A stretch of DNA of 64,000 nt from Bradyrhizobium sp. Ghvi. GTDB lineage: Bacteria > Pseudomonadota > Alphaproteobacteria > Rhizobiales > Xanthobacteraceae. The notes below the pieces were generated by a model that made no database searches, was not told the DNA's origin, and saw only the letters and a list, made by a program, of their open reading frames with translations. Of this stretch, positions 46,466-55,578 are shown piece by piece (position 1 is the stretch's first letter; each line of letters starts with the position of its first letter). Position numbers and translations under genes: made by a program. The stretch covers positions 124,001 through 188,000 of the forward strand of contig NZ_FOVU01000001.1 of NCBI RefSeq assembly GCF_900115265.1, given 5' to 3'.

Positions 46466-48229
46466 GTGAAGAACATCCGCGCCACGCTCGCGATCGTCTG
46501 GCGAATCGCCGGCCCGTATTTCCGATCGGAAGACAAATGGGCCGGTCGCGGCCTGCTCGCCGTCGTCGTGGCGATGGAGCTGGCACTCGTCGCCATCAAT
46601 GTGCTGCTCAATCAGTGGCAGAACCGGTTTTACAGTGCGCTCCAGGCCTACGATCTGAACGAGTTCGTGATGCAGGTCTGGATCTTCCTCGGCCTCGCCT
46701 TCACCTACGTCGCGATAGCCGTCTACAAGCTTTACCTGAACCAGTGGCTGCAGATCCGCTGGCGACGATGGCTGACACAACACTATCTCGGCGAATGGCT
46801 GAACGGTGCCACGCATTACCGCATGCAGCTGAAGGGCGATGCCGCCGACAATCCCGACCAGCGACTTACCGATGACGTCACGAACTTCGTCGAGCAAACG
46901 CTGGTCCTCGGCCTCGGCCTGCTGTCGTCCATCGTGACGCTGGCCTCGTTCATCGTCATCCTCTGGGGCCTGTCCAACAAGGCGCCCCTGCACATTTACG
47001 GCACCGACATCGTCATCCCCGGTTTTCTGGTCTGGTGTGCGCTGGCCTACGCGCTCCTCGGCACAGCGCTGACGCATTGGATCGGTGCCCCGCTTATCAA
47101 TCTCTATTTCGAGAAGCAGCGCTATGAGGCGGACTTCCGCTTCAACCTGATCCGCGTGCGTGAGAATTCCGAGCAGATTGCATTGTTGAAAGGAGAGCGC
47201 GCAGAGCAAGGCCATCTCCTGCATCGCTTCGGCTCCGTCATCGCCAACTGGTATGCGATCATGAGCCGGACCAAGCGCCTAACCGCTTTCACGGCGAGCT
47301 ACGGTCAGGCTGCAACGATCTTTCCCTATGTGGTGGTCGCGCCCGCCTACTTTGCCAAGAGCATCCAGCTCGGCGACATGATGCAGACCGGTTCGGCCTT
47401 TGGCCAGGTGCAGGATGCGCTGTCGTTTTTCGTCTCGTTCTATCGATCGATCGCGGAATGGCGCGCGATTGTCGCCCGTCTCGACGGCTTCGAGATGTCG
47501 GTCGCCACGGCGGCAAACCTGCCGGCACATGAAGCGACGATCGAGCTCAAGGCGGCAGGCGGCAGCCGCAATATCGACCTGGAAAAGCTCTGTGTGTATC
47601 TCCCCAACGGCACGCCGCTGGTCGCCGCCGACGGCTTTGCCATCCAGGCGCCGGAACGCGTGCTCGTGACGGGACCGTCGGGCTCCGGCAAGTCGACGCT
47701 ATTCCGGGCCATCGCCGGCATCTGGCCGTTCGGCACCGGCACCATCGTCGTGCCCGCGCAGGCGAAGCTGATGATGCTGCCGCAACGTCCCTATTTCCCG
47801 GTCGGTGCACTGGGTGACGCTGTGATCTATCCCGCAACGCCCGGCGCTTTCCAGGCGCCCCAGATCCGGGACGCGCTCATCGCAGTCGGCTTACCCGACC
47901 TCGCAGAACGGCTGAGCGAGCACGGCCATTGGAATCGGATGCTGTCGCTCGGCGAGCAACAGCGACTGGGGCTTGCCCGGGCGCTGCTACATGCGCCGGA
48001 CTACCTGTTCCTGGACGAGGCCACCGCTTCGCTCGACGAATTGTCAGAGGCCAGGCTCTACCGTCTCTTGGTCGAGAGGCTGCCGCAGGCCACCATCGTC
48101 TCGATTGGACACCGCTCGACGCTCGACGCTTTCCACACCCGCAAGGTGGCGCTGGCGGAGAACGGCGAGATCCATGTCCTGGGCAAGGACGGCGCCCCGG
48201 CCGAGCCGGAGGCGAGTGCGGCACGCTGA
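46466..48229 (+). CDS. BacA/SbmA-type ABC transporter with fused ATPase
   Basis: An inner-membrane exporter/importer of 587 aa related to BacA, SbmA and Rv1819c, which handle peptides, B12 and very-long-chain fatty acid lipids. The first 330 residues hold about six helices, including VWIFLGLAFTYVAIAVYKLYLNQWL and RLTDDVTNFVEQTL. The C-terminal ATPase has Walker A GPSGSGKST, signature LSLGEQQRLGLAR, Walker B YLFLDEATA and His switch SIGHRS. Start is GTG 46466 with AGGAGA upstream. A long open frame extending further upstream belongs to no known protein and overlaps the permease. Confidence 0.9.
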   Translation: MKNIRATLAIVWRIAGPYFRSEDKWAGRGLLAVVVAMELALVAINVLLNQWQNRFYSALQAYDLNEFVMQVWIFLGLAFTYVAIAVYKLYLNQWLQIRWRRWLTQHYLGEWLNGATHYRMQLKGDAADNPDQRLTDDVTNFVEQTLVLGLGLLSSIVTLASFIVILWGLSNKAPLHIYGTDIVIPGFLVWCALAYALLGTALTHWIGAPLINLYFEKQRYEADFRFNLIRVRENSEQIALLKGERAEQGHLLHRFGSVIANWYAIMSRTKRLTAFTASYGQAATIFPYVVVAPAYFAKSIQLGDMMQTGSAFGQVQDALSFFVSFYRSIAEWRAIVARLDGFEMSVATAANLPAHEATIELKAAGGSRNIDLEKLCVYLPNGTPLVAADGFAIQAPERVLVTGPSGSGKSTLFRAIAGIWPFGTGTIVVPAQAKLMMLPQRPYFPVGALGDAVIYPATPGAFQAPQIRDALIAVGLPDLAERLSEHGHWNRMLSLGEQQRLGLARALLHAPDYLFLDEATASLDELSEARLYRLLVERLPQATIVSIGHRSTLDAFHTRKVALAENGEIHVLGKDGAPAEPEASAAR

Positions 48230-48345
48230 GGCGAGAGCGGAAGCGACACCCAGGCGATCGAAGGAATCGAGGACAGCTTCCGCGCTGGAGGCGTCCGCTC
48301 TCCTCGTGTGAAGCGCCGGCGCCGTTCTCTCGCTCGCACTGCCTC

Positions 48346-48378
48346 AAAACAAAAGGGCGGCAGATTGCTCTGCCGCCC
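48346..48378 (-). terminator. Intrinsic terminator of the porin gene
   Basis: Stem GGGCGGCAG / CTGCCGCCC, with T-rich sequence (TTTTGTTTT) after it on the minus strand. The ABC transporter gene ends about 120 bp away on the other strand. Confidence 0.85.
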
Positions 48379-48402
48379 TCGTAAGTACTCTCGGGACAAA
48401 AC

Positions 48403-49416
48403 TTACTTCAGGTTGGTCATCGCCGTCAGGTCGAAGGACAGCTTGGCGATGCCGGTGGCACCGCACCAGTTCGAGCTGTTGCCACCCGGATTGTTGCCGG
48501 TGATGGGGGCGGTTCCGATGCTGGCGTTGAAAGCTCCTGTGAAGACGCTGCAATCGCCCTTGGAGAGGTTCGTGTCGGAGTAACGCAGGTCGAGCGTGAA
48601 GACCTTGTAAGTGAAGCCGACACCCACGTTCCAGGTATTGTAGTCCGCGTAATGAATACCAGTGGGGAACGCTGCGGTGCCGTAGAAGCTGTCGGTGGTC
48701 CCAAACCATTGCCGACCAAACTCACCCGACACATACATGCCGACGCCGCTGGATCCGAACAAGGTGCTCGGCGCGGTATACTTGCCCGTGACCGATGCGT
48801 AGTTGCCCCAGGCTCCCGAATTCAGGAAGCTCGGCGAGTAGAACTCGGTCACGCCGAACTGCCAGTTGTCGTTCACCGTGTAGTTCGCCTTGCCGTAAAC
48901 CTCGTAGAAGGAGACGTCCTTCTTCATGGTGTTGGCGTTCGGCACCGCATTTGCCAGACATTCGGCGCTAAGCGGCCGGCCGGCAGAGTCCGTCAAACCA
49001 CCGTTGAAGGCGTTGGCTGCGCCGTAGTAGCAGGTGCCGCCCGGATACAGATAACCCCAGACACCGATGTCGAACGCGAATGCGCCGAAGGTCGGGCGGA
49101 TACCGCCGTAGATGTCGATTTCGGCAGCAGCGCGGTTTGTGAACGAGATGCTTTCGCCGGACGTACCGATGTAGAGCTGGAGGTCCTTGTTGATGTTGTA
49201 GCGCGGCTCGAAATAGGCGGCGACCGACGGCTTGTGGTTCGACTGGGTCACGCCGCGGAAGACGTAGTCGTTCATGATCGCGCCGCCGAAGGCGACATCC
49301 CAGGGATCGAAGGCGGGCGCGGGGGGAGCCTTCAAGGCCTTCAACGGCATGTCCGCCGCGAAAGCCGAACCCGTCACCATTGCCAGCGCCGTTGCCAACA
49401 AAGCCACTTTCTTCAT
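48403..49416 (-). CDS. TorF-family putative outer-membrane porin
   Basis: A 337-aa beta-barrel protein with signal peptide MKKVALLATALAMVTGSAFA. Alternating strand-like segments (MNDYVFRGVTQSN, RYNINKDLQLYIGTSGESISF, DIGVWGYLYPGG, FYEVYGKANYTVNDNWQFGV, VFTLDLRYSDTNLS) and a C-terminal aromatic end are seen. The TorF ('Gcw_chp') family of putative porins is the best match. Start at 49416 is chosen for the signal peptide; the Met at 49428 adds four residues. Followed by its own terminator. Confidence 0.85.
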   Translation of the reverse strand: MKKVALLATALAMVTGSAFAADMPLKALKAPPAPAFDPWDVAFGGAIMNDYVFRGVTQSNHKPSVAAYFEPRYNINKDLQLYIGTSGESISFTNRAAAEIDIYGGIRPTFGAFAFDIGVWGYLYPGGTCYYGAANAFNGGLTDSAGRPLSAECLANAVPNANTMKKDVSFYEVYGKANYTVNDNWQFGVTEFYSPSFLNSGAWGNYASVTGKYTAPSTLFGSSGVGMYVSGEFGRQWFGTTDSFYGTAAFPTGIHYADYNTWNVGVGFTYKVFTLDLRYSDTNLSKGDCSVFTGAFNASIGTAPITGNNPGGNSSNWCGATGIAKLSFDLTAMTNLK

Positions 49417-49735
49417 TTCGATCCCCATCACCAGTTCTAGACCCCGGTCGAGCTCCTGAAGCCCCCCGGGGCCGCCCGACCTGATTGCAAATTTCGTAAC
49501 CGGGCCAATCTGGATGGAGGAACTAAAACCGAGAAGCAAAAAACACGAGCATCTGCCGCCTTTTTGGGCGTTCTGATGATTCCACGAAAGGTTGTCAGCC
49601 GGTGTTGCTTCTTGATCACATTATTTTCACGCCAAAGTGCAGAAATTGATCCGGGATACTACGTAGGCCGAGGCACCGTGGCGCGCCTGCTACGAATCAG
49701 GTGACTCAAAAACGAGCAGCCATCGGCGGCCAAGC
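49417..49735. other. Intergenic region upstream of the porin gene
   Basis: About 320 bp of AT-richer sequence likely to hold the porin promoter. No gene supported. Confidence 0.5.
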
Positions 49736-49764
49736 AAAAAGGCCGCAGCGTCACCGCTACGGCC
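49736..49764 (-). terminator. Terminator after the histone-like gene
   Basis: Near-perfect 10-bp stem GGCCGCAGCG / CGCTACGGCC (one mismatch) with a TCAC loop, followed on the minus strand by TTTTT. Confidence 0.8.
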
Positions 49765-49831
49765 TTCCCGCTGTTGATCCCTTGTCAGGGGACAGACCCG
49801 GCGTTCGGTCTGGGCTTGTCCCCTTTTGGGC

Positions 49832-50176
49832 CTAACCCTGCCCTTCGGCCGGCGTTGCTTCCGCAGAAGACGAAGGCATCGCCCAGCTCGTCTCAGCGGC
49901 CGGCTCCGGCGCCGCGGGGGCCGCTGGCTTCGGCGCGGGAGCTGCCTTCGCCTTCTTCGGCGCTGCTTTCTTGGCGGCCTTCGGCGCCGCCTTCTTCACA
50001 GCGTTCTTGGCCGCAGCCTTCTTTGCTGACTTCTTGGCAGCTTTCTTCGGTGCGGCCTTCTTGGCGGATTTCTTCGCCGACTTCTTGGCCGCCTTTTTCT
50101 TCGTCGCCTTCTTCGCGCTTACGACCTTCTTGGCCTTTTTGGCCTTCTTGCTTTTCTTCTTGCTCGCTTTCGCCAT
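49832..50176 (-). CDS. Histone-H1-like Lys/Ala-rich protein
   Basis: A 114-aa DNA- or RNA-binding-type protein of low complexity. It begins MAKASKKKSKKAKKAKKVVS and repeats A-A-K-K units (KKSAKKSAKKAAPKKAAKK), then Pro/Ala and an acidic tail (SWAMPSSSAEATPAEGQG). Similar eukaryote-like H1 proteins occur in many proteobacteria and are thought to compact nucleoids. Start 50176 is preferred to the Met at 50203. Same strand as the glc genes but after a separate gap. Confidence 0.85.
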   Translation of the reverse strand: MAKASKKKSKKAKKAKKVVSAKKATKKKAAKKSAKKSAKKAAPKKAAKKSAKKAAAKNAVKKAAPKAAKKAAPKKAKAAPAPKPAAPAAPEPAAETSWAMPSSSAEATPAEGQG

Positions 50177-50246
50177 CGTGGTCCTCCTGTTGCCGCCGAA
50201 CAATGGTCGATCGGGCGCCCTTCAGCCGTCACCTCGAGGCGAAAGC

Positions 50247-51569
50247 TCAGCGCGACGCATCCAATGCCGGCCGCGACCCGCCCGTAGCCCAATCGAGAAG
50301 CTCAATCGTGTGTACGACCGGAACTGACGTGCCACTGGCAATCTGCACCATGCAGCCGATATTGCCCGCGGCAATCATGTCCGGCTTGACGCTCGCGATG
50401 TTGGCGACCTTGCGATCGCGCAACCGGCCCGCAAGCTCGGGCTGGAGAATGTTGTAAGTCCCCGCCGAACCGCAACACAAATGGCTCTCGGGCACATCTT
50501 TCACCACGAATCCATTCTTGGAAAGCAATTCTTTCGGAAGCCCCGTGATTTTCTGTCCGTGCTGCAACGAACACGCGGAGTGATAGGCGATGACAACATC
50601 GCCCTGTTGCGTGCTCGGCGCGAGCGCAAGACCCGCGACGTATTCGGTGATGTCCTTCGCCAGCGCGGACACCTTCGCCGCATCGGCTGCGAATGCGGCG
50701 TCCTCGCGCAGCAGGTAGCCATAGTCCTTGATCACCGTGCCGCAGCCGGAGGTCGTCACCAGGATGGCGTCGAGCCCCTCGCCGGCGGCCTCCTTCTGCC
50801 AGGCCCTGACGTTGGCGCGAGCCCGCGCCAGCGCATCATCGTCGTGGCCGAGATGATGGGTGAGCGCGCCGCAGCATTGCTCATCCTTGACCAGCACGAC
50901 CTCGATGCCGTGGCGGGTGAGCAGATTGATGGCGGCCTGATTGATGCGCGGCGCCAGCACCTGCTGGGCGCAGCCCTGGAGCAGCGCGACGCGGCCACGC
51001 TTCTTGCCGAGCGCCGCGAACACGCTGCCCGGAAGAGCACCAGGCGCCGGCAGCCGGCCGGGTGCCAGCGCCAGCATCGCCTTGAGGCGCTGGATCAGGC
51101 CTGGAATGGCCGAGGGCCGCGGGGTCGGCAGGAAGACAGCGAGCGGCCGAGCCAGCTGCGCCAGCCGCATGCTGATACGAAATCGTTGCGGGTCCGGCAG
51201 CACGAAGGCGAGCAGGCGGCGCAGCAGCCGCTCGGCAAGCGGGCGCTCATAGCGCTGCTCGATCCTGACCCGGGCCTGATCGACGAGGTGCATGTAGTTC
51301 ACCCCCGACGGGCAGGTGGTCATGCAGGCGAGGCACGACAGGCAGCGGTCGACATGCTTGACCACCTCCGATGTCGGGGCCTGGTCCTTTTCCAGCATCT
51401 CCTTGATCAGGTAGATGCGGCCGCGCGGGCTATCGAGCTCGTCGCCGAGCAGGACGTAGGTCGGGCAGGTCGCGGTGCAGAAGCCGCAATGGACGCAGGC
51501 GCGCAGGATCTTGTCGGCTTCGGCGATATCAGGGTCAGCGAGCTGTGCCAGTGAGAATTCGGTCTTCAT
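50247..51569 (-). CDS. glcF: Glycolate oxidase iron-sulfur subunit GlcF
   Basis: Electron-transfer subunit of glycolate dehydrogenase. The 440-aa protein has two 4Fe-4S clusters, CVHCGFCTATCPTY and CLSCLACMTTCPSGV (first 90 residues), then two CCG-type domains with QCCGALTHH and HLCCGSAGTYNILQ. Overlaps the glcE stop by 4 bp (ATGA pattern), so it is the downstream gene of a glcE-glcF pair. Confidence 0.95.
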   Translation of the reverse strand: MKTEFSLAQLADPDIAEADKILRACVHCGFCTATCPTYVLLGDELDSPRGRIYLIKEMLEKDQAPTSEVVKHVDRCLSCLACMTTCPSGVNYMHLVDQARVRIEQRYERPLAERLLRRLLAFVLPDPQRFRISMRLAQLARPLAVFLPTPRPSAIPGLIQRLKAMLALAPGRLPAPGALPGSVFAALGKKRGRVALLQGCAQQVLAPRINQAAINLLTRHGIEVVLVKDEQCCGALTHHLGHDDDALARARANVRAWQKEAAGEGLDAILVTTSGCGTVIKDYGYLLREDAAFAADAAKVSALAKDITEYVAGLALAPSTQQGDVVIAYHSACSLQHGQKITGLPKELLSKNGFVVKDVPESHLCCGSAGTYNILQPELAGRLRDRKVANIASVKPDMIAAGNIGCMVQIASGTSVPVVHTIELLDWATGGSRPALDASR

Positions 51570-52804
51570 GCCGGAGAGCTCCGCGTCAGCCGTCCCCGGT
51601 TCAGAATGGACTTCGGATCGAAACTGGTGCGGACCCGTTCGCTCAGGGCCGCAACACCTGGTGCTTGCGGATGGAAGACATCGACTTCACGCCTGACATC
51701 CTCGGCCGCCCGGATCAGCGTGGCATGCCCGCCGAACGCGTTGGTCCGCTGGCGAACGGCTGCGGCGTGCGCATCACCCGCGGGCGGCAGTGCCGCCCAA
51801 ATCAAGCCGCCGCCCCAATCATAAATGATATCGCCGCCGGTCTCGCGTGCCAACTGCGTCCCGAGCGCAGCGCCCGAAGCCGGCGGACAGACGATCCGCC
51901 ATACGGGCCAGGCCCCGAGCGCGCCGCTGGCCGCGAACGGCAACACGTCGCGAATGGTGGTCCACAGCGCGGACGATTCGGCATCCTCGATGACCTCAGC
52001 GGTTCCGAACGGCCTCAGCAATTCGCGCAAGGAGCCGGCGCGGTGGCTGGCAGAAGCGGTGATGCCCTCGAGCCGCAGCACCGTCAGCGCCTCGCCTTCG
52101 CCGACGATATCGCCAAGTCCCTCGGTCCTGGCACGGAAGGCCGATTTCGGCAGGTGCGCGGCGGCGGAGACGTCGAAGGCCGAGCCGAGCGCCGCTGTCA
52201 TCGCCTTGTTGGCGGCAGCATCATCCAACCCGCGCAGCAGCAGCGTCCGCTCGGCCTCTGGCTTCGGCATCACCTTCAGCGTCACCTCGGTCATGACGGA
52301 CAGCGTGCCCCAGGATCCTGCCAGCAGCTTGCAGAGATCATAGCCCGTGACGTTCTTGACCACCTTGCCGCCCGTCTTGAAGCTGTCGCCAAAGCCGGAG
52401 ACGGCATGCGCCCCCAGGAGATGGTCGCGCGCCCCTCCCGCCCTGATGCGGCGCGGCCCCGCCAGGCCAGAAGCGATCATGCCGCCGATGGTGCCCGATA
52501 AAGACGTGCCGAGCAGCGGCGCGGTGTTGACGGGTTCGAAGGCGAACTGCTGGTTCTTGGCGTCGATCAGCGACAGCACGTCGGCCAGTGGCGCGCCGGC
52601 CTGCAGCGTAACGATCAGCTCGTTGGGCTCATAGGAGGTGACGGCATTCAGCGCGGATACGTCGAGCACCGCGTTGGTCGCCATCGCATGCCCGATGCTG
52701 CGCTTGCTGCCATGACCGACGATCTCCAGCGGCTGCTCGTTGGCAATCGCCGCGCGCACCACCTCTTCGACGTCTTTGGCGTCTCTGACCCTGAGCGTAT
52801 CCAC
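51566..52804 (-). CDS. glcE: Glycolate oxidase FAD-binding subunit GlcE
   Basis: FAD-linked accessory subunit of glycolate dehydrogenase. The 412-aa sequence has EQPLEIVGHGSKRSIGHAMAT, LLGTSLSGTIGGMIASGLAGPRRIRAG and KTGGKVVKNVTGYDLCKLLAGSWGTLSVMTEVTLKVMP, all FAD_binding_4 features. glcD is normally just upstream, but here the stretch between them holds an oppositely oriented gene. Its stop overlaps the glcF start by 4 bp. Confidence 0.94.
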   Translation of the reverse strand: MDTLRVRDAKDVEEVVRAAIANEQPLEIVGHGSKRSIGHAMATNAVLDVSALNAVTSYEPNELIVTLQAGAPLADVLSLIDAKNQQFAFEPVNTAPLLGTSLSGTIGGMIASGLAGPRRIRAGGARDHLLGAHAVSGFGDSFKTGGKVVKNVTGYDLCKLLAGSWGTLSVMTEVTLKVMPKPEAERTLLLRGLDDAAANKAMTAALGSAFDVSAAAHLPKSAFRARTEGLGDIVGEGEALTVLRLEGITASASHRAGSLRELLRPFGTAEVIEDAESSALWTTIRDVLPFAASGALGAWPVWRIVCPPASGAALGTQLARETGGDIIYDWGGGLIWAALPPAGDAHAAAVRQRTNAFGGHATLIRAAEDVRREVDVFHPQAPGVAALSERVRTSFDPKSILNRGRLTRSSPA

Positions 52805-53025
52805 GGGGAAAGGCGGTAGCGAAATTCGCAGCCAAAATCAATTCGCGCGGAGCTTTCGCGGCCTCATTCCAAAGGAGGTGCACGCATCTTGCGGCGGCTG
52901 ATCCGGCGAGCGCGCGGCGGTCGAGCACGGCTCATTGGGCACACTCGTGCTTCGATCGCTATCGAATCATTTCCGCACAAACTTCGTTATTGGTCGAACT
53001 GTTCCCTCTGCAATGGAGTTCCCTC

Positions 53026-53364
53026 ATGAACGAGCAGTCGATGAATCAGCAAGCCATCCACCAGGCGGTCAGCGGCGGTGGTCTTCTGGTCGTGGCGCAA
53101 TGGGAAGCGAAGGCCGAGCAAGCCGATCGCGTGGCTGAGATCCTGCGCGGCTTCCTGCCACAAGCTCAAAGCGAGCCCGGCGTGAAGCTGTTCCTGATCA
53201 GCCGCGCCAAGGACAATCCGGCCCAGTTCCTGTTCTACGAATTATTCCGCGACGAAGCGGCTTTTAAGGCGCATCAGGAGAGCGTGCATTTCAAGAGCTA
53301 CATCGCCGGGCAAGCGCTGCCGCTGCTGGCGAAACGCGAGCGGACGCAATACGCGCTCATGTGA
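53026..53364 (+). CDS. Antibiotic-biosynthesis-monooxygenase (ABM) domain protein
   Basis: A small alpha-beta barrel protein, 112 aa. LLVVAQWEAKAEQADRVAEILRGFLPQAQSEPGVKLFLISRAKDNPAQFLFYELFRDEAAFKAHQES matches the ABM pattern in outline, including the FYE and AFxxHxxS positions. The enzymes act without cofactors on small aromatic or reactive substrates; some ABM proteins handle quorum molecules. It lies inside the glcD-glcE gap on the other strand. Start at 53026 after a GTTCCCTC leader is preferred over the earlier frame from 52990. Confidence 0.82.
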   Translation: MNEQSMNQQAIHQAVSGGGLLVVAQWEAKAEQADRVAEILRGFLPQAQSEPGVKLFLISRAKDNPAQFLFYELFRDEAAFKAHQESVHFKSYIAGQALPLLAKRERTQYALM

Positions 53365-53420
53365 AGGAAAATACTGGCTCGCCCTCTCCCCGAGACAAGG
53401 GAGGGGGAGTCGGCCAGAGC

Positions 53421-54914
53421 TCAAAACCGCGGAATATCGGGGAATGCCAGCTTGCCCGCATGCACATGCATGCGGCCAAGCTCGGCGCAGCGGTGCAGGG
53501 TCGGAAACACCTTTCCGGGATTGAGCAGACCCTGCGCGTCGAACGCACATTTCAGCCGCTGCTGCTGGTTGAGATCGATCTCGGTGAACATGTCCGGCAT
53601 CAGGTCGCGCTTCTCGATGCCGACGCCGTGCTCCCCGGTGAGCACGCCGCCGAACTCGACGCAGGCGCGCAGGATATCGGCGCCGAAGGCTTCGGCGCGC
53701 TCGATCTCGCCCGGCTTGTTCGCATCATAAAGGATCAGCGGGTGCAGATTGCCGTCGCCAGCGTGGAACACGTTGGCGCAGCCGAGCTGGTATTTTTCGG
53801 AGAGCTCGCGGATGCGCGCCAGCGCTTTCGGCAGCGCGCCACGCGGAATGGTGCCGTCCATGCAGAGATAATCGGGCGAGATGCGGCCCACGGCGGGAAA
53901 TGCCGCTTTACGGCCTGCCCAGAACAGGTTGCGCTCGGCCTCCGAGCTCGAGATCTGGCAGGTTGTGGAGCCGCAGCCGTTGGCGATCGCCTCGACGCGC
54001 GTGATCAATTCGTCGACCTCGATCTTGGGGCCGTCGAGCTCGATGATGAGCAGAGCTTCGACGTCGAGCGGATAGCCGGCGTGGACGAAGGCTTCGGCGG
54101 CGTGGATCGCGGGCTTGTCCATCATCTCCATGCCGCCGGGAATGATTCCGGCGCCGATGATCCGCGCGACGCATTCGCCGGCGGCCTCGACTTGTGCGAA
54201 TCCCACCATCAGCGCGCGCGCCGTCTCCGGCTTCTGCAGGATGCGTACCGTGATCTCGGTGATGACGCCGAGCAGGCCTTCCGAGCCGGTGATGACGCCC
54301 ATCAGGTCGTAGCCGCAGTTCTCGCACCCCTTGCCGCCGATCCGCAGGATCTCGCCGCTCATCAGCACGATCTCGCAACCGAGCACGTTGTTGGTGGTCA
54401 TGCCGTATTTCAGGCAGTGCACGCCGCCGGAATTCTCGGCGACATTGCCGCCGATCGAGCAGGCGATCTGCGAGGACGGATCGGGCGCGTAGTAGAAGCC
54501 GGCATGCGCCACCGCCTGGCTGATGGCCAGGTTGGTGACGCCGGGCTCGGTGACGACGACCCGGTTGTCGAAATCGATTTCCCGGATGCGCTTGAACTTG
54601 CCGAGCCCAAGCAGCACGCCGTCCTCCAGCGGCAGCGCGCCGCCGGACAGCGAGGTGCCGGAGCCACGCGGCACCACCTTGATGCCGTGGGCGGCACAAT
54701 ATTTCAGGACGAGCGAAACCTGCTCGGTCGTATCGGGCAACACCACGACCATCGGCGGCTGCCGATAGGCCGTCAGCCCGTCGGATTCATAGGCGCGCAT
54801 CTCGGTTGGCGTATCGATCACGCCCTCGCCGGGCACGATTGCGCGCAATGCAGCGACGATCTCAGCGCGGCGCGCCAGCACCGCCTGATCGCTCGCGGGC
54901 ATGATGATGGCCAT
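53421..54914 (-). CDS. glcD: Glycolate oxidase subunit GlcD
   Basis: Main FAD subunit, oxidising glycolate to glyoxylate. The 497-aa protein has PRGSGTSLSGGALP as FAD motif, VTEPGVTNLAISQAVAHAGFYYAPDPSSQIACSIGGNVAENSGGVHCLKYG, VHAGYPLDV and VFHAGDGNLHPLILYD near the C-terminus. Typical length. Upstream of the ABM gene and transcribed towards it. In relatives glcD-glcE-glcF is one operon, so the inverted insertion here splits it. Confidence 0.95.
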   Translation of the reverse strand: MAIIMPASDQAVLARRAEIVAALRAIVPGEGVIDTPTEMRAYESDGLTAYRQPPMVVVLPDTTEQVSLVLKYCAAHGIKVVPRGSGTSLSGGALPLEDGVLLGLGKFKRIREIDFDNRVVVTEPGVTNLAISQAVAHAGFYYAPDPSSQIACSIGGNVAENSGGVHCLKYGMTTNNVLGCEIVLMSGEILRIGGKGCENCGYDLMGVITGSEGLLGVITEITVRILQKPETARALMVGFAQVEAAGECVARIIGAGIIPGGMEMMDKPAIHAAEAFVHAGYPLDVEALLIIELDGPKIEVDELITRVEAIANGCGSTTCQISSSEAERNLFWAGRKAAFPAVGRISPDYLCMDGTIPRGALPKALARIRELSEKYQLGCANVFHAGDGNLHPLILYDANKPGEIERAEAFGADILRACVEFGGVLTGEHGVGIEKRDLMPDMFTEIDLNQQQRLKCAFDAQGLLNPGKVFPTLHRCAELGRMHVHAGKLAFPDIPRF

Positions 54915-55145
54915 ATTACGAAACCTTCGTCCGGCATTGGAATTCGTTCCAGCAAATCAACCATGTCTCCCGCCGTTTGGGTAGGGTCGTCCGAAGGTCG
55001 CATTGCTTTGTTGCAGCGCAAGTTCTCTCTGGGGCAAGTCTGCTAGCAGGAAACCTGCCACAGTTTCGCGGCTTGTCCACTTGCACCGGACCTGCCAAAA
55101 CGACGACCCACCATCTGACCCCCGGGAAGAGACGAAGAGCATCCT

Positions 55146-55541
55146 ATGACAAAACTGACTTTCGGCGCGCTGGTTGCCCTTGCCATGACTGCCGCAGCGT
55201 CCAGTGCGATGGCGCAGGACGTCGCAGCCGGCAAGACGTCGTTCAACAAGTGCCTGGCCTGCCACGCGATCGGCGAAGGCGCCAAGAACAAGGTTGGCCC
55301 CGAGCTCAACGGTCTCGACGGCCGCAAGTCCGGCACCGCGCCGGATTACAACTATTCGGAAGCCAACAAGAACTCCGGCATCACTTGGAACGAGGCCCAG
55401 TTCAAGGAATACATCAAGGACCCGAAGGCCAAGATCCCCGGCACGAAGATGGCGTTCGCCGGCATCAAGAACGAGACCGAGATCAACAATCTCTGGGCCT
55501 ATGTGTCGCAGTTCGACAAGGACGGAAAGATCAAGCAGTAA
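55146..55541 (+). CDS. Class I c-type cytochrome (cytochrome c2-like)
   Basis: A periplasmic electron carrier of 131 aa. Signal peptide MTKLTFGALVALAMTAAASSAMA is followed by the haem motif CLACH in GKTSFNKCLACHAIGEG, then VGPELNGLDGRKSG, and GTKMAFAG, whose Met is the probable sixth ligand. It resembles cytochrome c2/c-550 of alphaproteobacteria. It is divergent from glcD and convergent with a hydrolase gene. Confidence 0.92.
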   Translation: MTKLTFGALVALAMTAAASSAMAQDVAAGKTSFNKCLACHAIGEGAKNKVGPELNGLDGRKSGTAPDYNYSEANKNSGITWNEAQFKEYIKDPKAKIPGTKMAFAGIKNETEINNLWAYVSQFDKDGKIKQ

Positions 55542-55547
55542 GCGCGC

Positions 55548-55578
55548 TAGAGGCGGCCGCTAATCGGCGGCCGCCTGC
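55548..55578. terminator. Hairpin between two convergent genes
   Basis: GAGGCGGCCGC with its complement GCGGCCGCCT, loop about 5-6 nt, with no T run. It overlaps the 3' end of the hydrolase gene. It is probably an mRNA-end hairpin. Confidence 0.5.

Noticed and set aside
53361..55046. 561-codon plus-strand frame over glcD
   Set aside because: Shadow of glcD; its product has no family features.
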